This document shows, piece after piece, positions 1 to 11,007 of a stretch of DNA of 19,856 bases (positions within the stretch are counted from its first letter, which is position 1; every line of letters starts with the position of its first letter). Below the pieces are notes generated by a model. That model was not told where the DNA came from, made no database searches, and worked only from the letters and a program-made list of their open reading frames with translations. Source of the DNA: Silvimonas sp. JCM 19000 (GTDB lineage Bacteria; Pseudomonadota; Gammaproteobacteria; Burkholderiales; Chitinibacteraceae); the NCBI GenBank assembly GCA_001313065.1, contig BBFD01000037.1:1-19856 (forward strand), given 5' to 3'. Both the position numbers and the translations under genes were made by a program.

Positions 1-1
1 G

Positions 2-870
2 GCACGGCCGGCGGGTTCGCGCCCGAATGCGCCGGTGACCAAGGCCAAAAAACTGTCGGTGCGTCACGGTTCGCAAAAAGAAGTGGCCGTGCAAAAGCAA
101 TTGCGCGCCAAACGCCTCACCGCTGACCAGGTGGGCGAAGAGCGTCTGCAAAAAAAGTGCTGGCTTTTAGCGGCTGGGGCTCACGGCGCGAAGCGGAAAC
201 CTGGATTGAAGAAGGTCGCGTGACCGTCAACGGCAAAAAAAGCGGAACTGGGTGCGCGCGTTAAACAAGGCGATGACGTGCGGTGGATGACAAACGCGTC
301 AACCTGCGCTGGGCCGACCGCCTGCCGCGCATCGTCATGTATCACAAGCAAGAAGGTGAACTGGTCACGCGTGACGATCCGCAAGGTCGTACCACCGTGT
401 TTGATCGTTTGCCCAAGCTGGCATCCAGCAAATGGGTTGCCATCGGCCGGTTGGACTTTAATACCAGCGGTTTGCTGTTGCTGACCACCTCGGGTGATCT
501 GGCCAACTACATGACGCACCCCAGCTTTGAAATCGAGCGCGAATACGCGGTGCGGGTGATGGGCCAGATTACGCCAGAGCAAATGAAAGAGATGACCAAG
601 GGCATCGAACTCGAAGACGGTCAGGCGCATTTCGACTTTATCGAGGACCAGGGCGGCGAGGGCGTTAACCACTGGTATCGCGTCATTCTGCGCGAAGGGC
701 GTAACCGCGAAGTGCGCCGGATGTTTGAGCATTTTGAGCTGACCGTCAGCCGTCTGATCCGCGTGCGCTTTGGTATGTTTGGTCTGCCCGCGCGCTTGAA
801 GCGCGGCCAGTTCTATGAGTTGAATGAAACCGAAGTGCTGGGCGTGCTCAAGTGGCTGATCTGCGCCTGA
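2..870 (+). CDS. rluB: 23S rRNA pseudouridine synthase RluB (5' end outside window, three indels)
   Basis: RsuA/RluB-family enzyme that isomerises one uridine of 23S rRNA (U2605 in E. coli) during 50S maturation. The frame is open from base 2, so the true start lies upstream. The visible N-terminus is a basic, Lys/Arg-rich stretch. It is followed by an S4-like RNA-binding segment ([19 protein letters not shown]), then the catalytic domain with [17 protein letters not shown], the GRLD motif (catalytic Asp codon 454-456) and the C-terminal motif [14 protein letters not shown]. The S4 part is readable only after correcting three breaks: one extra A in the 7-A run at 150-156, one extra A in the run at 235-241, and one missing G near 281. 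From 283 to the stop the frame is clean. RluB is preferred over RsuA or RluE because of the close match through the FDRLPKL and [11 protein letters not shown] segments. greB follows after 33 bp. Confidence 0.93.
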
Positions 871-903
871 ATGGCGTGGCCAAGGATTTCTGAGGCCGGT
901 GGC

Positions 904-1485
904 ATGAACAAGGCATTCACCAAAGAACAGGATGGCGATGATGACGAACTGCCGCCCGAACTCAAGGTTCCGGTCGGCAGCAAGAACTACATGACGCCCG
1001 GCGGCTGGAATCGCATGCGCCTGGAGTTGCACCACCTGGTCAATAAAGAACGTCCAGAGCTGACGCAAGTCATCAACTGGGCGGCCAGCAATGGCGATCG
1101 TTCTGAGAATGCCGATTATCAATACGGTAAGCGCCGTCTGCGTGAAATCGACCGGCGTATCCGCTTTATCAGCAAGCGGCTGGAAAATGCTGAGGTGGTC
1201 GATCCGGAAACGCGCGAGCCCACTGACCAGATTTTCTTTGCCGCCACCGTGACTTATGCGCGAGAAGATGGTCGCGAAGAAACCGTCAGCATCGTGGGCG
1301 TGGATGAGACCAACTTCAAACTGAACCACATCAGCTGGACCAGCCCGGTGGCGCGTGCCTTGCTCAAGGCGCGCGAGGGCGATGTGGTGGCCTTGCGTAC
1401 GCCCTCCGGCATTGAAGAGCTGGAAATCATCGAAGTCGTCTATAAGGCAATTGCTGCAGCGAGTGACGAGGGTGTCGCATCCTGA
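904..1485 (+). CDS. greB: Transcription elongation factor GreB
   Basis: GreB rescues backtracked RNA polymerase by entering the secondary channel and stimulating cleavage of the extruded 3' RNA. The protein is 193 aa, slightly longer than the E. coli factor because of a short acidic N-terminal extension (DGDDDELPPELK). Residues about 30-110 form the antiparallel coiled coil, with the diagnostic acidic tip NGDRSENADYQYGKRRLRE. The C-terminal FKBP-like domain ends in GDVVALRTPSGIEELEIIEV. The same frame is open from an ATG at 871, but the ATG at 904 is chosen because it has GAGG about 8 nt upstream and begins the conserved sequence. It is intact, with no frameshift. It lies 33 bp after rluB and is probably co-transcribed with it. 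Confidence 0.95.
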   Translation: MNKAFTKEQDGDDDELPPELKVPVGSKNYMTPGGWNRMRLELHHLVNKERPELTQVINWAASNGDRSENADYQYGKRRLREIDRRIRFISKRLENAEVVDPETREPTDQIFFAATVTYAREDGREETVSIVGVDETNFKLNHISWTSPVARALLKAREGDVVALRTPSGIEELEIIEVVYKAIAAASDEGVAS

Positions 1486-1530
1486 CATCGTCGGTTTGGC
1501 CGACTTACCGCCGGCCTGTATGCTGACGGC

Positions 1531-3594
1531 ATGTCAAATCCCGCCGAAATTACGCCCCGCAATTCCAGTTTGTTCCGCCGCGTTTTGCGCAATATGGCAG
1601 TACGTATTGCGCTGGCCTCACTGATCCTCTCAGCGCTGAGCTACTACTACAGCTACACCCGCTATCAGGAAGAAGCGCTGGCGAATCTCGGCAAATATCT
1701 CGAGGCCCGCAGCCAGCTCGAAAGCGACCTGTTTCTGCAGGCCGAAACCAATACCCGTTTGTTGCGTAATGAATTTGTACGCCGTTATGCGCTGATGCAA
1801 AGCGTTGATCCGGCGCCGGAATTCCATCGCCTGATCGGCCAGGATCGCGACGGCATGTACCGGGTGCGGCCGCAGCTCGATGATTTTGAATACAAAGCCA
1901 CCGTTGCCATCCTGCCCCGCGTCAAGCTCACCCCCGATTTTATGCGCCAGGTTTTGCTGGGCTACGACCTGTGCGGCCAGTTCGGCCAGGCTAACCGCAA
2001 TCGTTATTACGATACGTTTGTTGATCTGAATGTGTCGGATGGCAGTCTGATGTTTCTGCCCGACCTCAATTACGCGCGTAATGGCTCGGTGGCCGATTTT
2101 GCGACAGACCTGGAAACCGAACTGGGTGCCACCCCGGCGCGCAATCCAGAACGCAAGACCTTCTGGTCCGGCATCTATTACGACAAGCAAGCGATGGAAT
2201 GGATGGTTTCCGTGGTTACGCCGATTGATTTCCAGGGGCGCTATATCGGCGGTTCGGGCCAGGATGTGCTGCTTTCGCAGCTGATTCAGCGTACCAATAA
2301 CGTCACCATACCGGGCACGTACAACTTTATGGTGGCGCGCTCTGGTTTGTTGATTGCGCATGCCGACCGTATGAAGCAAATCCATAAAGCCAGGGCGCTT
2401 ACGATTTGCGGACGGTCAACGATCCGCAATTACGCGCCTTGTATTACGCCGCCTTGCGCGCCACGCCCACCCAGCCTTTTGTGGAATCGCCGGATGGCAA
2501 AGCGTGGTTGGGGGTGTCCGGTATTGCCGGTGCAGACTGGATGTTTATCGTGGTCTACCCCAAGGCGCTGCTGGAAGCCAAAGCCGCCGTCGCCGCCAGC
2601 ATGGTGCTGGCGCTGGGCATGATTGCCTTGTTTGTTGAGCTGGGCTTGTTGGCCTGGGTATTAAAGGTGGATGTGGCCCGGCCGTTGGCACGCCTCAAAG
2701 CCGCCATCCACGCGCTGACCGAACAGCGCGCCACCAATCTGCTCGACACCGCGCGCGGCGACGAGATCGGCGATCTGGCGCGTAGTTTTGCCGTGATGTC
2801 CAGCACGGTGGCGCAGCATCAACATGCGCTCGAAGCCGAAGTGGCGGCACGCACCGCGGAACTGGCGCAACGCAATGTGGAGTTGCAAAACGCCAATCAG
2901 CAACTGACCCATCTGAATGACGAAAAGAACGAAATGCTGGCGATTGCCGCCCACGATCTGAAAAACCCGGTGGCCAGCATCAGCGGCATGGCCGGGCTGG
3001 TGGCGGACAAGCTCGACAGTTGGCCGCCTGATCGGGTGCGCTCGCGTTTGTTTGGCATCCAGCAGTTGGCCGATCGCTTGCAACGTATCGTGGGTAACTT
3101 GCTCGACAGCAATGCCCTCGAGTCCGGCCAGTTTGCTCTGCATGCTGAACCGATCGATCTGGATGCGCTGCTGGCGGAGCTGGTGCAAAGCTGGGACGCA
3201 CGCTTGCACGCCAAAGAGCAGGCGGTGGCGTGGTTTCCCAGTGGTTTGAGCGTGCTGGCAGACCGCCAGGCGTTGTGCAGGTGCTGGATAATCTGCTGTC
3301 GAATGCATCCAAATATTCGCCGCAGCGCAGTGCCATCGGCATTGCCGTGGCGCCGCGTGGCCAGCGTATCGAGATTCGGGTGACTGATCGCGGCCCCGGC
3401 ATCGCAGCGCATGAAATGGAAAATTATTCCGCAAATTCAGTCGCTTGTCGGCAGTGCCTACCGGCGGTGAGCATGCCACCGGCCTGGGTTTGTCCATCGT
3501 CAAACGCCTGGTCGAAGCCATGGATGGCGAAGTCGGCTGCCAGAGCCAGCTGGGGCATGGCGCCAGCTTTATGGTGACGTTGCCGCGCGCCTGA
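1531..3594 (+). CDS. Membrane sensor histidine kinase with extracytoplasmic Cache-like sensor (three indels)
   Basis: About 688 aa after correction. Order: first membrane segment at about residues 21-42; a large periplasmic sensor region to about 350, resembling a double-Cache domain; second membrane segment at about 351-378; HAMP (VARPLARLKAAIHAL, then GDEIGDLARSF); a coiled coil; HisKA with the phospho-acceptor His in AIAAHDLKNPVAS (codon 2952-2954); and HATPase_c with the N-box DNLLSNASKYSP, G1 box TDRGPGI and G2 box TGLGLSIVKRLVEAMDG. The frame breaks three times, each fixed by adding one base: a G near 2393, a G near 3275 (restores LVQVLDNLL), and an A near 3422 (restores EKLFRKFSRLS). 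The ligand cannot be told from sequence; Cache sensors usually bind small organic acids, amino acids or nucleobases. No response regulator gene is adjacent, so the partner is encoded elsewhere. Confidence 0.88.
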
Positions 3595-3610
3595 GCCGGG
3601 CCAGCCGCGG

Positions 3611-3616
3611 TATACT
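3611..3616 (+). promoter_or_regulatory. Possible -10 element (TATACT) for thyA
   Basis: TATACT matches the sigma-70 -10 consensus at five of six positions and sits about 57 bp before the thyA start codon, just after the kinase stop. I see no good -35 hexamer at 16-18 bp, so this is weak. The thyA start itself has a strong ribosome-binding site, GGGGAGGA at 3663-3670. Confidence 0.3.
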
Positions 3617-3672
3617 CGCGCACTTCAAATCAATGACGCCTTGATGTGTGAGCAGCACCTCAGGGGAGGACC

Positions 3673-4653
3673 ATGCAGCAATATCTCGACCTCGTCCGCC
3701 AGATCATGGATCAGGCTCCTGGCAAGAAAACCGTACCGGCATCCGCACCTTGAGCATGCCCGGCGCGATGATGAAATTTGATCTGCAGCAAGGGTTTCCG
3801 GCTGTGACCACCAAAAAAAACTGGCGTTCAAGTCGGCGGTGGGTGAGCTGTGCGGGTTTATGCGCGGCTATCGTAATGCGGCGCAGTTTCGCGAACTGGG
3901 TTGCAAGGTGTGGGACCAGAACGCCAACGAAAATGCGCAATGGCTGGCCAATCCCTATCGTCTGGAAATGGATGATCTGGGCCCGGTTTACGGGGTGCAG
4001 TGGCGGCATTGGCCCGCGTACAAATTGATAGACCCGACCCAGCCGCAAGGCGACGCGCAGATTGCCGATGCATTGGCGCGCGGCTATGCCCGGATCGGTG
4101 TCACCGCAGGCGATAGCGGCCCACGCGTGGTGCTGTACAAGGCGGTTGATCAACTGCGCCAGTGTCTCGACACCATCATGCGCGATCCGGCAACCGCCGG
4201 ATTTTGTTTCATGGCTGGAACTGGGCGCAAATCGAAGAAATGGCGCTGCCGCCGTGCCATTTGCTGTACCAGTTTCTGGTGGACAAGGCGCGCGGCGAGA
4301 TTTCTCTGTGCCTGTATATCCGCTCCAATGATGTCGGTCTCGGCACGCCATTTAACCTGACCGAGGGCGCGGCGCTGCTGCATCTGGTTGGGCGCCTGAC
4401 TGGCTACAAGCCGCGCTGGTTTACCTATTTTATTGGCGATGCGCATATCTATGAGAACCACATGGATATGCTGAACGAGCAACTCACCCGCACGCCGTAT
4501 CCGGCGCCCCGGCTGGTGTTGTCCGAGCGGATTCCGGACTTTGCGCTAACCGGCAAGTACGAGCCGGAATGGCTGGAACAGGTTGAACCGGGTGACTTTA
4601 CGCTCGAGGGCTATCAGCACCATCCGCATATCACCGCGCCTATGGCTGTCTAG
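3673..4653 (+). CDS. thyA: Thymidylate synthase, long form (three indels)
   Basis: ThyA methylates dUMP to dTMP with 5,10-methylene-tetrahydrofolate, giving dihydrofolate. The start ATG has GGGGAGGA two bases upstream of the CC preceding it. The corrected protein is about 326 aa, longer than the 264-aa E. coli enzyme. The extra length lies mainly in the region after [15 protein letters not shown] and resembles the long ThyA of other Proteobacteria. Visible motifs: [31 protein letters not shown], the catalytic Cys in [11 protein letters not shown] (codon 4255-4257), [12 protein letters not shown] and the terminal [10 protein letters not shown]. Breaks: one G missing near 3714, two extra A in the 8-A run at 3813-3820, one A missing near 4192. 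These cancel, so start and stop are in the same frame. Confidence 0.95.
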
Positions 4654-4715
4654 TCCGGGGCGCTACGCGGCCTGGGCTGACCGGATGGTTGGTGTCGGCC
4701 AGCGGGCCGATCCGG

Positions 4716-4721
4716 TATGAT
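4716..4721 (+). promoter_or_regulatory. Possible -10 element (TATGAT) for the adenine deaminase gene
   Basis: TATGAT is five of six to the -10 consensus. Transcription from it would begin near 4728, giving a leader of about 48 nt that contains the hairpin at 4742-4765. No convincing -35 is present at normal spacing. Confidence 0.3.
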
Positions 4722-4741
4722 GCTGACATCTCCCGCTCTTC

Positions 4742-5804
<1,063 letters not shown>

Positions 5805-5815
5805 AACGTCTCCAT

Positions 5816-5857
5816 AAAAAAACGGTGCGCGGCGGCATGCCACGCACCGTTTTTTTT
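5816..5857. terminator. Bidirectional intrinsic terminator between convergent genes
   Basis: A run of A (5816-5822), CGGTGCG (5823-5829), a 13-base loop region, CGCACCG (5843-5849) and a T run (5850-5857) form a symmetric hairpin with a U-tract on either strand. It serves both the adenine deaminase gene (+) and the epimerase gene (-). Confidence 0.85.
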
Positions 5858-5865
5858 GGCGCTAC

Positions 5866-7053
5866 TCAGGCGATCACATTGAGCGCTTCGTAGCAGGCGC
5901 CCATGGTGTGGTAGTCGGTCTTGCCAGCCGGCGATTTTTTCGTCATCCACCTTTTGATTGTCGGGCGTCAGAATACGGAACCACGCGCCGTACTGATGAT
6001 CGACAAAATATTGCCAGCTGTAGGCCCAGATCCGGTCATACCATTCGCGGTATTTGCCATCTTTGGTCCGGTCGAACAGCAGCGCGGCCGCAGCAAACGA
6101 TTCAGCCTGCACCCAGAAATATTTATCTTCGTCGTACGCGGCGCCCTGCAAATCGTAGCCATAAATCAAACCGCCATGCTTTTGATCCCAGCCATATTCC
6201 ATGGCGCGATCAAATAATTCGCGTGCGCGATCCAGATGCCAGCCTGCGGGTTGATGCCGATCCAGAATCAGCAGCAACTTGGCCCATTCCGTTTGATGGC
6301 CAGTCTGGAAACCCCAGGGGCGGAAGATATTGGTGCGGTCGCCTTTGTTGTATTCCAGATCAGGCGTCCAGTCAGCATTGAAATGCTCCCAGACCTGGCC
6401 GCCGGTAAATCCGGCCTGGCGGATCGTAAAGTGCTTGGCCAGGGTGCTGGCACGTTCCAGATAACGTTGCTCGCCCGTCGCTTCAAACGCCGCCAGCATG
6501 GCTTCGCAACTATGCATATTGTCGTTCTGGCCGCGGTAATCGGTCAGGACCCAATCGGCACTGGCCTCGCTGCCATAGACGCCATGCTCGGGCAGCCAGA
6601 AATGCTGTTCCATCAAATCAAAGGTTTCGGCTATCCAGGCGCGCGCTTCGGTGATGCCGGATTTAAGCGCGCAGGAATAAGCCAGCACAACAAACGCCAG
6701 GCCATAACAATGATTGGTGGCATCAACCACTTGATGATCGCGCAACAGCCAGGCGTAACCGCCGGTTTGCGGATTGCGATGCACGTCGCGGATATACGCC
6801 ACGCCGTGTTTAACCCGTTCCAGATATTGCGGTTCTTTAAATTGCAGCCACGCCATCGCATTGTTGAATACAAAGCGGGTTGAGGACACCAGATGGCGCG
6901 TGGCGCGATCGTAGATGGTGCCGTCATCTTTATAAAAGTGATAGAAACCGCCAGCGGGGTCGACGGAACGCGGATCATAAAAAAGCCAGCGTGTCACGGA
7001 TATGGCTGAGCAGAAAATCGCGGCTAAAAAAAAGCCGGCGCGGGTGATGTCAT
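5866..7053 (-). CDS. AGE-family sugar 2-epimerase/isomerase (three indels)
   Basis: Member of the N-acylglucosamine 2-epimerase superfamily, whose (alpha/alpha)6-barrel enzymes interconvert aldoses, ketoses or amino sugars through an ene-diol. Corrected length is about 394 aa, normal for the family. Visible segments: DPAGGFYHFYKDDGTIYD, DATNHCYGLAFVVLAY, GGQVWEHFNADW, FRPWGFQTGHQTEWAKLL (likely active-site His) and the C-terminal TDYHTMGACYEAL. GHQTEWAKL is more like bacterial mannose-isomerase-type members than renin-binding GlcNAc epimerases, but the substrate is not decidable here. Breaks, all single extra bases: the 8-base run at 7026-7033, the run at 6979-6984, and the 6-base run at 5935-5940. 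The start ATG at 7053 is chosen over the one 15 bases upstream because GGAG lies 7 bases before it. It stands alone between divergent and convergent neighbours. Confidence 0.87.
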
Positions 7054-7069
7054 GACGTTCTCCATGGCG

Positions 7070-7098
7070 ATTACAAGGCCACTCGGGCATTGCGACAA
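7070..7098 (-). promoter_or_regulatory. Putative sigma-70 promoter of the epimerase gene
   Basis: On the minus strand, TTGTCG (7093-7098) and TGTAAT (7070-7075) are separated by 17 bp, with matches of four and five of six to consensus. The expected start of transcription is about 10 bases before the chosen ATG. Confidence 0.45.
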
Positions 7099-7271
7099 CG
7101 GGCGGCAGGCTAAAGGCTGCGTTTATCGGAATGTAGCAAACCCGCGGGCTGCGCATCCGTTTATACTGCCGCATGAATAAATCTGGTGCGCTACTGTAGA
7201 GGGCGCGCTGGCTGGCGTCAGTACAGAAATACCCGCCGACGTCATTTTGCAGTTACAGAGACATCACAATA

Positions 7272-7287
7272 CCGGCACCAATGCCGG
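7272..7287 (+). repeat. Small inverted repeat in the leader of the DUF4124 gene
   Basis: CCGGCA and TGCCGG pair perfectly around a four-base loop, 19 bases before the start codon and just upstream of the GGGAG ribosome-binding site. The function is unknown. The rest of the 253-bp gap at 7054-7306 holds only the epimerase promoter and no further gene that I can support. Confidence 0.4.
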
Positions 7288-7306
7288 ATGTGCAGGGAGC
7301 ACCACC

Positions 7307-7741
7307 ATGCGATATTCCGTTCTGGCCTTGATGCTGTGCGGCCTGGCCGTGGCCGCACAGGCGCAGATTTATAAATGGAAAGATGCCGATGGCAGCGTCC
7401 ATTATTCCGACCAGCCGCCCACCAATGCGCAGACCAGATCCCAGGTCGTTAATGTCAAAGCGCAAGCGGTAAGTGGTTATTCGGCGGCCAAAGGCAATGC
7501 CTCCGCCCCGGCCAATGCCGCGTCTGCGGTGGCGGCGTCTTCACCTGCGCAAGTCGCGGCAGCGCAAAAAAAAGATCCGGCCTTGTGCAAACAATATTCG
7601 GATCGGCTGAATTATCTGCAGACTGCCACCAAGCTGCAGTCGATTAATGAAAAAAAAGGCAATATCGAAATGCTGGATGCCAATCGCCGCGCCAGTGAAA
7701 CCACGATTGCAACGCAGAATATCGCCAAATACTGCCCGTAA
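7307..7741 (+). CDS. Secreted DUF4124 domain protein
   Basis: 144 aa. The signal peptide is clear (MRYSVLALMLCGLAVAAQA, with cleavage before QIYKW). The mature N-terminus has the DUF4124 core QIYKWKDADGSVHYSDQPP, found in many periplasmic proteobacterial proteins of unknown function. The middle is Ala/Ser-rich and low complexity (about residues 55-85). The C-terminal 60 residues are charged and helical, with two Cys (ALCKQY and the terminal KYCP) that could form a disulfide. The start at 7307 is preferred over the in-frame ATG at 7247 because it has GGGAG upstream and begins the signal peptide. Two 8-A runs (7566-7573, 7650-7657) stay in frame; each may carry three extra A, which would add a Lys. 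It is probably monocistronic, with a terminator following. Confidence 0.85.
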   Translation: MRYSVLALMLCGLAVAAQAQIYKWKDADGSVHYSDQPPTNAQTRSQVVNVKAQAVSGYSAAKGNASAPANAASAVAASSPAQVAAAQKKDPALCKQYSDRLNYLQTATKLQSINEKKGNIEMLDANRRASETTIATQNIAKYCP

Positions 7742-7761
7742 GCGCCGGGATTGCCGCCACC

Positions 7762-7799
7762 ACGCCCATCGCACCCGCTGCGCATGGGCGTTTTGTTTT
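7762..7799 (+). terminator. Intrinsic terminator after the DUF4124 gene
   Basis: ACGCCCAT (7762-7769) pairs with ATGGGCGT (7784-7791), followed by TTTTGTTTT. It lies 20 bp after the stop codon and 65 bp before the ABC exporter start. Confidence 0.7.
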
Positions 7800-7863
7800 G
7801 CGGTGGTTGCAAATGCCGACCTCGCACCGATCTAAGCGCTCTATCTTACGTAAAGCCCGCCCC

Positions 7864-9667
7864 ATGTCCGAAGCTTCTGCACGCCGTAACGACTGGCAAA
7901 CCCTGCGCGCCTTGTTGCCGTATTTGTGGCAGTACAAAGTTCGCGTGATTAGCGCAATGGTATTGCTGGTGGCGGCCAAGGTGGCCAACGTGGGCGTGCC
8001 GCTGGTGCTCAAGCGCATCGTCGACGCGCTCGGCGCCACGCCACATAGCGCGGTGTTGCTGCCCTTGGGTCTGGTGCTGGCCTATGGCGTATTGCGTTTG
8101 TGCGCGTCGGTGTTTGGCGAATTACGCGACGCGGTGTTCGCCAAGGTAACCCAGGGGGCCATCCGCCGCGTGGCGCTGCAGGTGTTCGATCATTTGCATG
8201 CTTTGTCGCTGCGCTTTCATCTGGAACGCCAAACCGGCGGCATGACGCGTGATATTGATCGCGGCAGCAAAGGCATTGCCTTTTTTGCTGAACTTTACCT
8301 TGTTCAATATCCTGCCCACGCTGGTCGAGATTGTGTTGGTTGCGCTGATCTTGCTCAAGAAATACGACTGGTATTTTGCGGCAATTACCTTTGGCACCAT
8401 CGTGATTTATATCGGCTTTACCCTGGGTATTACCGAGTGGCGCATGGTGCATCGGCGCACCATGAACAATATGGATTCCGAAGCCAGTACGCGTGCGGTC
8501 GATAGCCTGCTCAATTACGAAACGGTCAAATACTTTGGCAATGAGCGTTGGGAAAGCGAGCGCTACGATAAAAGCCTGCAAAAGTGGGAATCCGCTTCGG
8601 TCAAAAAAACCAGGTGTCTTTGTCGTTTCTGAATGCCGGCCAGGCCGGGATTATTGCGCTGGGCGTTACCGCATTGGTGGGTCTGGCGGCGCAAGAAGTG
8701 GTAAGCGGAAAAAAATGACCCTGGGCGATCTGGTGCTGGTCAATGCCTTTTTTGCTGCAGCTGTACGCACCGCTGAATTTCCTCGGCTTTATCTATCGCG
8801 AAATCAAACATTCGCTGGCCGATATGGAAAAGATGTTTGCGCTGCTTAACCGCAATGCCGAAATCAAAGACAAAGCCAGCGCGGTGCCCTTGCACACCCA
8901 GCACGCGGCCGTGGCATTCCAGCAGGTCGATTTTGGCTATGAAACCGATCGCGACATTCTGCAGGGCGTGAGCTTTGAGATCCCTGCCGGTAAAACCGTG
9001 GCGGTGGTGGGTAGTTCTGGCGCGGGCAAATCAACCTTGTCGCGTTTGCTGTTCCGCTTTTATGACGTCAATGCCGGCACAGTGCAAATCAACGGCCAGG
9101 ATATCCGCGATATCACGCAAAGCAGTTTGCGCCAGCATATCGGCATCGTGCCGCAAGACACGGTGCTGTTTAATGACACCATTTATTACAACATCGCTTA
9201 TGGCGACCCCACGGCCAGCAAAGAGCAAGTGATTGAGGCCGCGCGCTCGGCGCATATCTACGATTTCATCATGAGTTTGCCGCAAGGTTTTGAAACCACG
9301 GTTGGCGAGCGCGGCTTGAAATTGTCGGGCGGGGAAAAGCAACGCGTTGCGATTGCGCGCACCATCCTTAAAAAAATCCGCCCATCCTGATTTTTGATGA
9401 AGCCACTTCAGCGCTGGATTCGCGCACCGAAAAAAAGCCATACAGGCCGAATTGCGCGCGATTGCCGCCAGCCGTACCACGCTGGTGATTGCGCATCGAC
9501 TGTCGACCATTGCCGATGCCGATCAAATTCTGGTGATGGACCACGGCCGCATTATCGAACGTGGCACACACGCCGATTTGCTGGCGGCACACGGCGCTTA
9601 TGCACGCTTGTGGCAATTGCAACAGCATGAACAACAAACTACGCCGCTAGAGGCCGCGCCAGAATAG
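7864..9667 (+). CDS. ATM1/HMT-type ABC exporter, fused membrane and ATPase domains (six indels)
   Basis: Half-transporter of about 597 aa after correction. The N-terminal ABC_membrane domain spans residues about 20-310, with six expected helices; motifs include [27 protein letters not shown] and [11 protein letters not shown], the last typical of ATM1/HMT1 transporters. The ATPase domain spans about 345-580: Walker [11 protein letters not shown]-loop [10 protein letters not shown], signature LSGGEKQR, Walker [15 protein letters not shown]-loop AHRLST. ATM1-type homodimers export glutathione-linked sulfur or metal species; the actual substrate is inferred from family only. Extra bases occur in A/T runs at 8281-8286 (+1), 8602-8609 (+2), 8709-8715 (+2), 8747-8753 (+1), 9370-9376 (+2) and 9430-9436 (+2). 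No bases are missing. The start is the ATG that opens the conserved N-terminus. The 3' end overlaps the minus-strand methyltransferase by 29 bp. Confidence 0.92.
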
Positions 9668-10931
9668 TCCAGCCTTGTACCGGCTCGCCAAATTCAACCC
9701 GGATTACGGTGGGGATCAGGCGTGCAAGGCCAGGCCGGCCGCCGCCATGTTAGTGCGCAGGCCGGTTTCGCTATGGCTGTAGCGGCCGCTGGGTTGCAAG
9801 CGGTATTCCATGCCCTCAGTGGACTCAACCGAAAATGCCAGCACGCCGTCCGCACGCATGGCCTGGCGAAAGGCGGCCAGAAGCGGGGCCAGTTCGCCGA
9901 AATAAATCAGCACGTCGGCCGCGCAAATCAAATCAAAGGCGCCGGGCTGGCTAAACAGCCAGGCATGCAATTCGGCGTGGACCAGCTCGTCGTACAGGCC
10001 CCGTGCGCTGGCTTTCTGCAGCATGCCGCTGGATAAATCCACGCCCACCAGACGCTGGGCGTAGGGTCGCAGCACGGGCGCACATAAACCGGTGCCACAA
10101 CCGGCATCCAGCACCTGCAAGCGGGCGTCTGCAGCCAGTAGCGGCGCCAGCGCGGCCCCGATGCGGGCCGGGATTTGATAGCCCAGCGATTGCAAGCGCT
10201 CATCAAACGTGGCGGCAAATTGATCAAACGTGGTGGCAACGTAGGCGTCTGAGGCCCGATCCGGCACATTCTGGCCGGAACAGCCCGCCAATAAATGGCG
10301 CGCGGTGGGGTTGCCCGGCTCCTGTTGCAGCCAGAGTCGGTAGACGGCGGCGGCTTCGTCGATGCGGCCGAGACGGTAATAGGCGATGCCGCGCATCTTG
10401 GGTGGCTGATCCGCGGCGGGGCGCAGTACGTAGGCGCGACACAAAAAAATAAAGAGGCTTCTTCGCTATCGCCCAATCGTTCCAGCGTATTGCCAAGATT
10501 CTCGAGTGCGTCGATGTAATCCGGATCAAGCTGCAGGGCCTGGATAAATGCCTGCGCCGCATCTTCGACCAGCGCTTGCGCCAGCAAAACCGAGCCCAGA
10601 TTGTTCCAGAACAGGGCGGATGGCTGCAGCGACAAAGCCTGGCGGAAGGCGCGCGCCGCCATTTCGGCGTGGCCGGCCAGTGCCAGCACATTGCCCAGAT
10701 CGTTAAACCAGTCGGCATTGGGCAAGGTAGTGCAAGCCCGCGCCAGCCATTCGATGGCGGCGTTGCTGTCCCCGCGTTGATGCTGCAACAAGCCAAAGCC
10801 ATGCATCGCCGAAGCATAGTGCGGGTCTTGCGCCAGGATGGCTGGTACAAGGCGTCGGCGGCATCAAGCTGGCCTGCCAGTTGGGCAGACACAGCCGCCT
10901 GCAACTGCGCAGCAAGGTCAGGGGACGGCAT
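9639..10931 (-). CDS. TPR-repeat protein with C-terminal class I SAM methyltransferase domain (three indels)
   Basis: About 430 aa after correction. The N-terminal two thirds hold several tetratricopeptide repeats (for example [20 protein letters not shown] and [20 protein letters not shown]), followed by the linker [18 protein letters not shown]. The methyltransferase domain has motif [18 protein letters not shown], then [12 protein letters not shown] and [11 protein letters not shown]. Breaks: one G missing near 10848, two extra T in the 7-base run at 10443-10449, and one C missing near 9716. The last fix extends the protein past an apparent stop at 9716 into [20 protein letters not shown], a C-terminus usual for this family, ending at 9639. 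The family methylates unknown targets; TPRs suggest a protein partner. It is transcribed away from the TetR gene, 100 bp apart, and collides tail to tail with the ABC exporter. Confidence 0.85.
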
Positions 10932-10991
10932 CAAGACAAGGCTCCAGTGGGTAGGGTGGTCTGGCAATTGCCGCCAGCGCGAGGTCTGACG

Positions 10992-11007
10992 TAGACTTGC
11001 CAGTCTA
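10992..11007. promoter_or_regulatory. Palindromic operator candidate in the TetR/methyltransferase divergent gap
   Basis: TAGACT (10992-10997) and AGTCTA (11002-11007) are a perfect inverted repeat around a four-base centre. It overlaps a TTGCCA hexamer (10997-11002) that lies 17 bp before TACAGA (11020-11025), a candidate promoter for the TetR gene. TetR proteins usually bind such palindromes next to their own gene, so autoregulation, and perhaps control of the divergent gene, is inferred. Confidence 0.5.

Noticed and set aside
181..1488. 435-residue open frame on the minus strand opposite rluB and greB
   Set aside because: It is the antisense shadow of two well-conserved genes, with no family resemblance. 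Similar long antisense frames (1630-2385, 2661-3623, 5172-5843, 12961-13671, 15904-16635) were rejected for the same reason.
7173..7199. Eight-codon open frame (MNKSGALL) upstream of the DUF4124 gene as a leader peptide
   Set aside because: No ribosome-binding site, no run of regulatory codons and no attenuator structure tied to it.
8281..9436. Programmed frameshifting or transcriptional slippage at A/T runs in the ABC exporter
   Set aside because: Six breaks in one gene, needing +1 and +2 corrections, and the same bias in unrelated genes plus losses at non-slippery G/C sites, fit sequence error far better.
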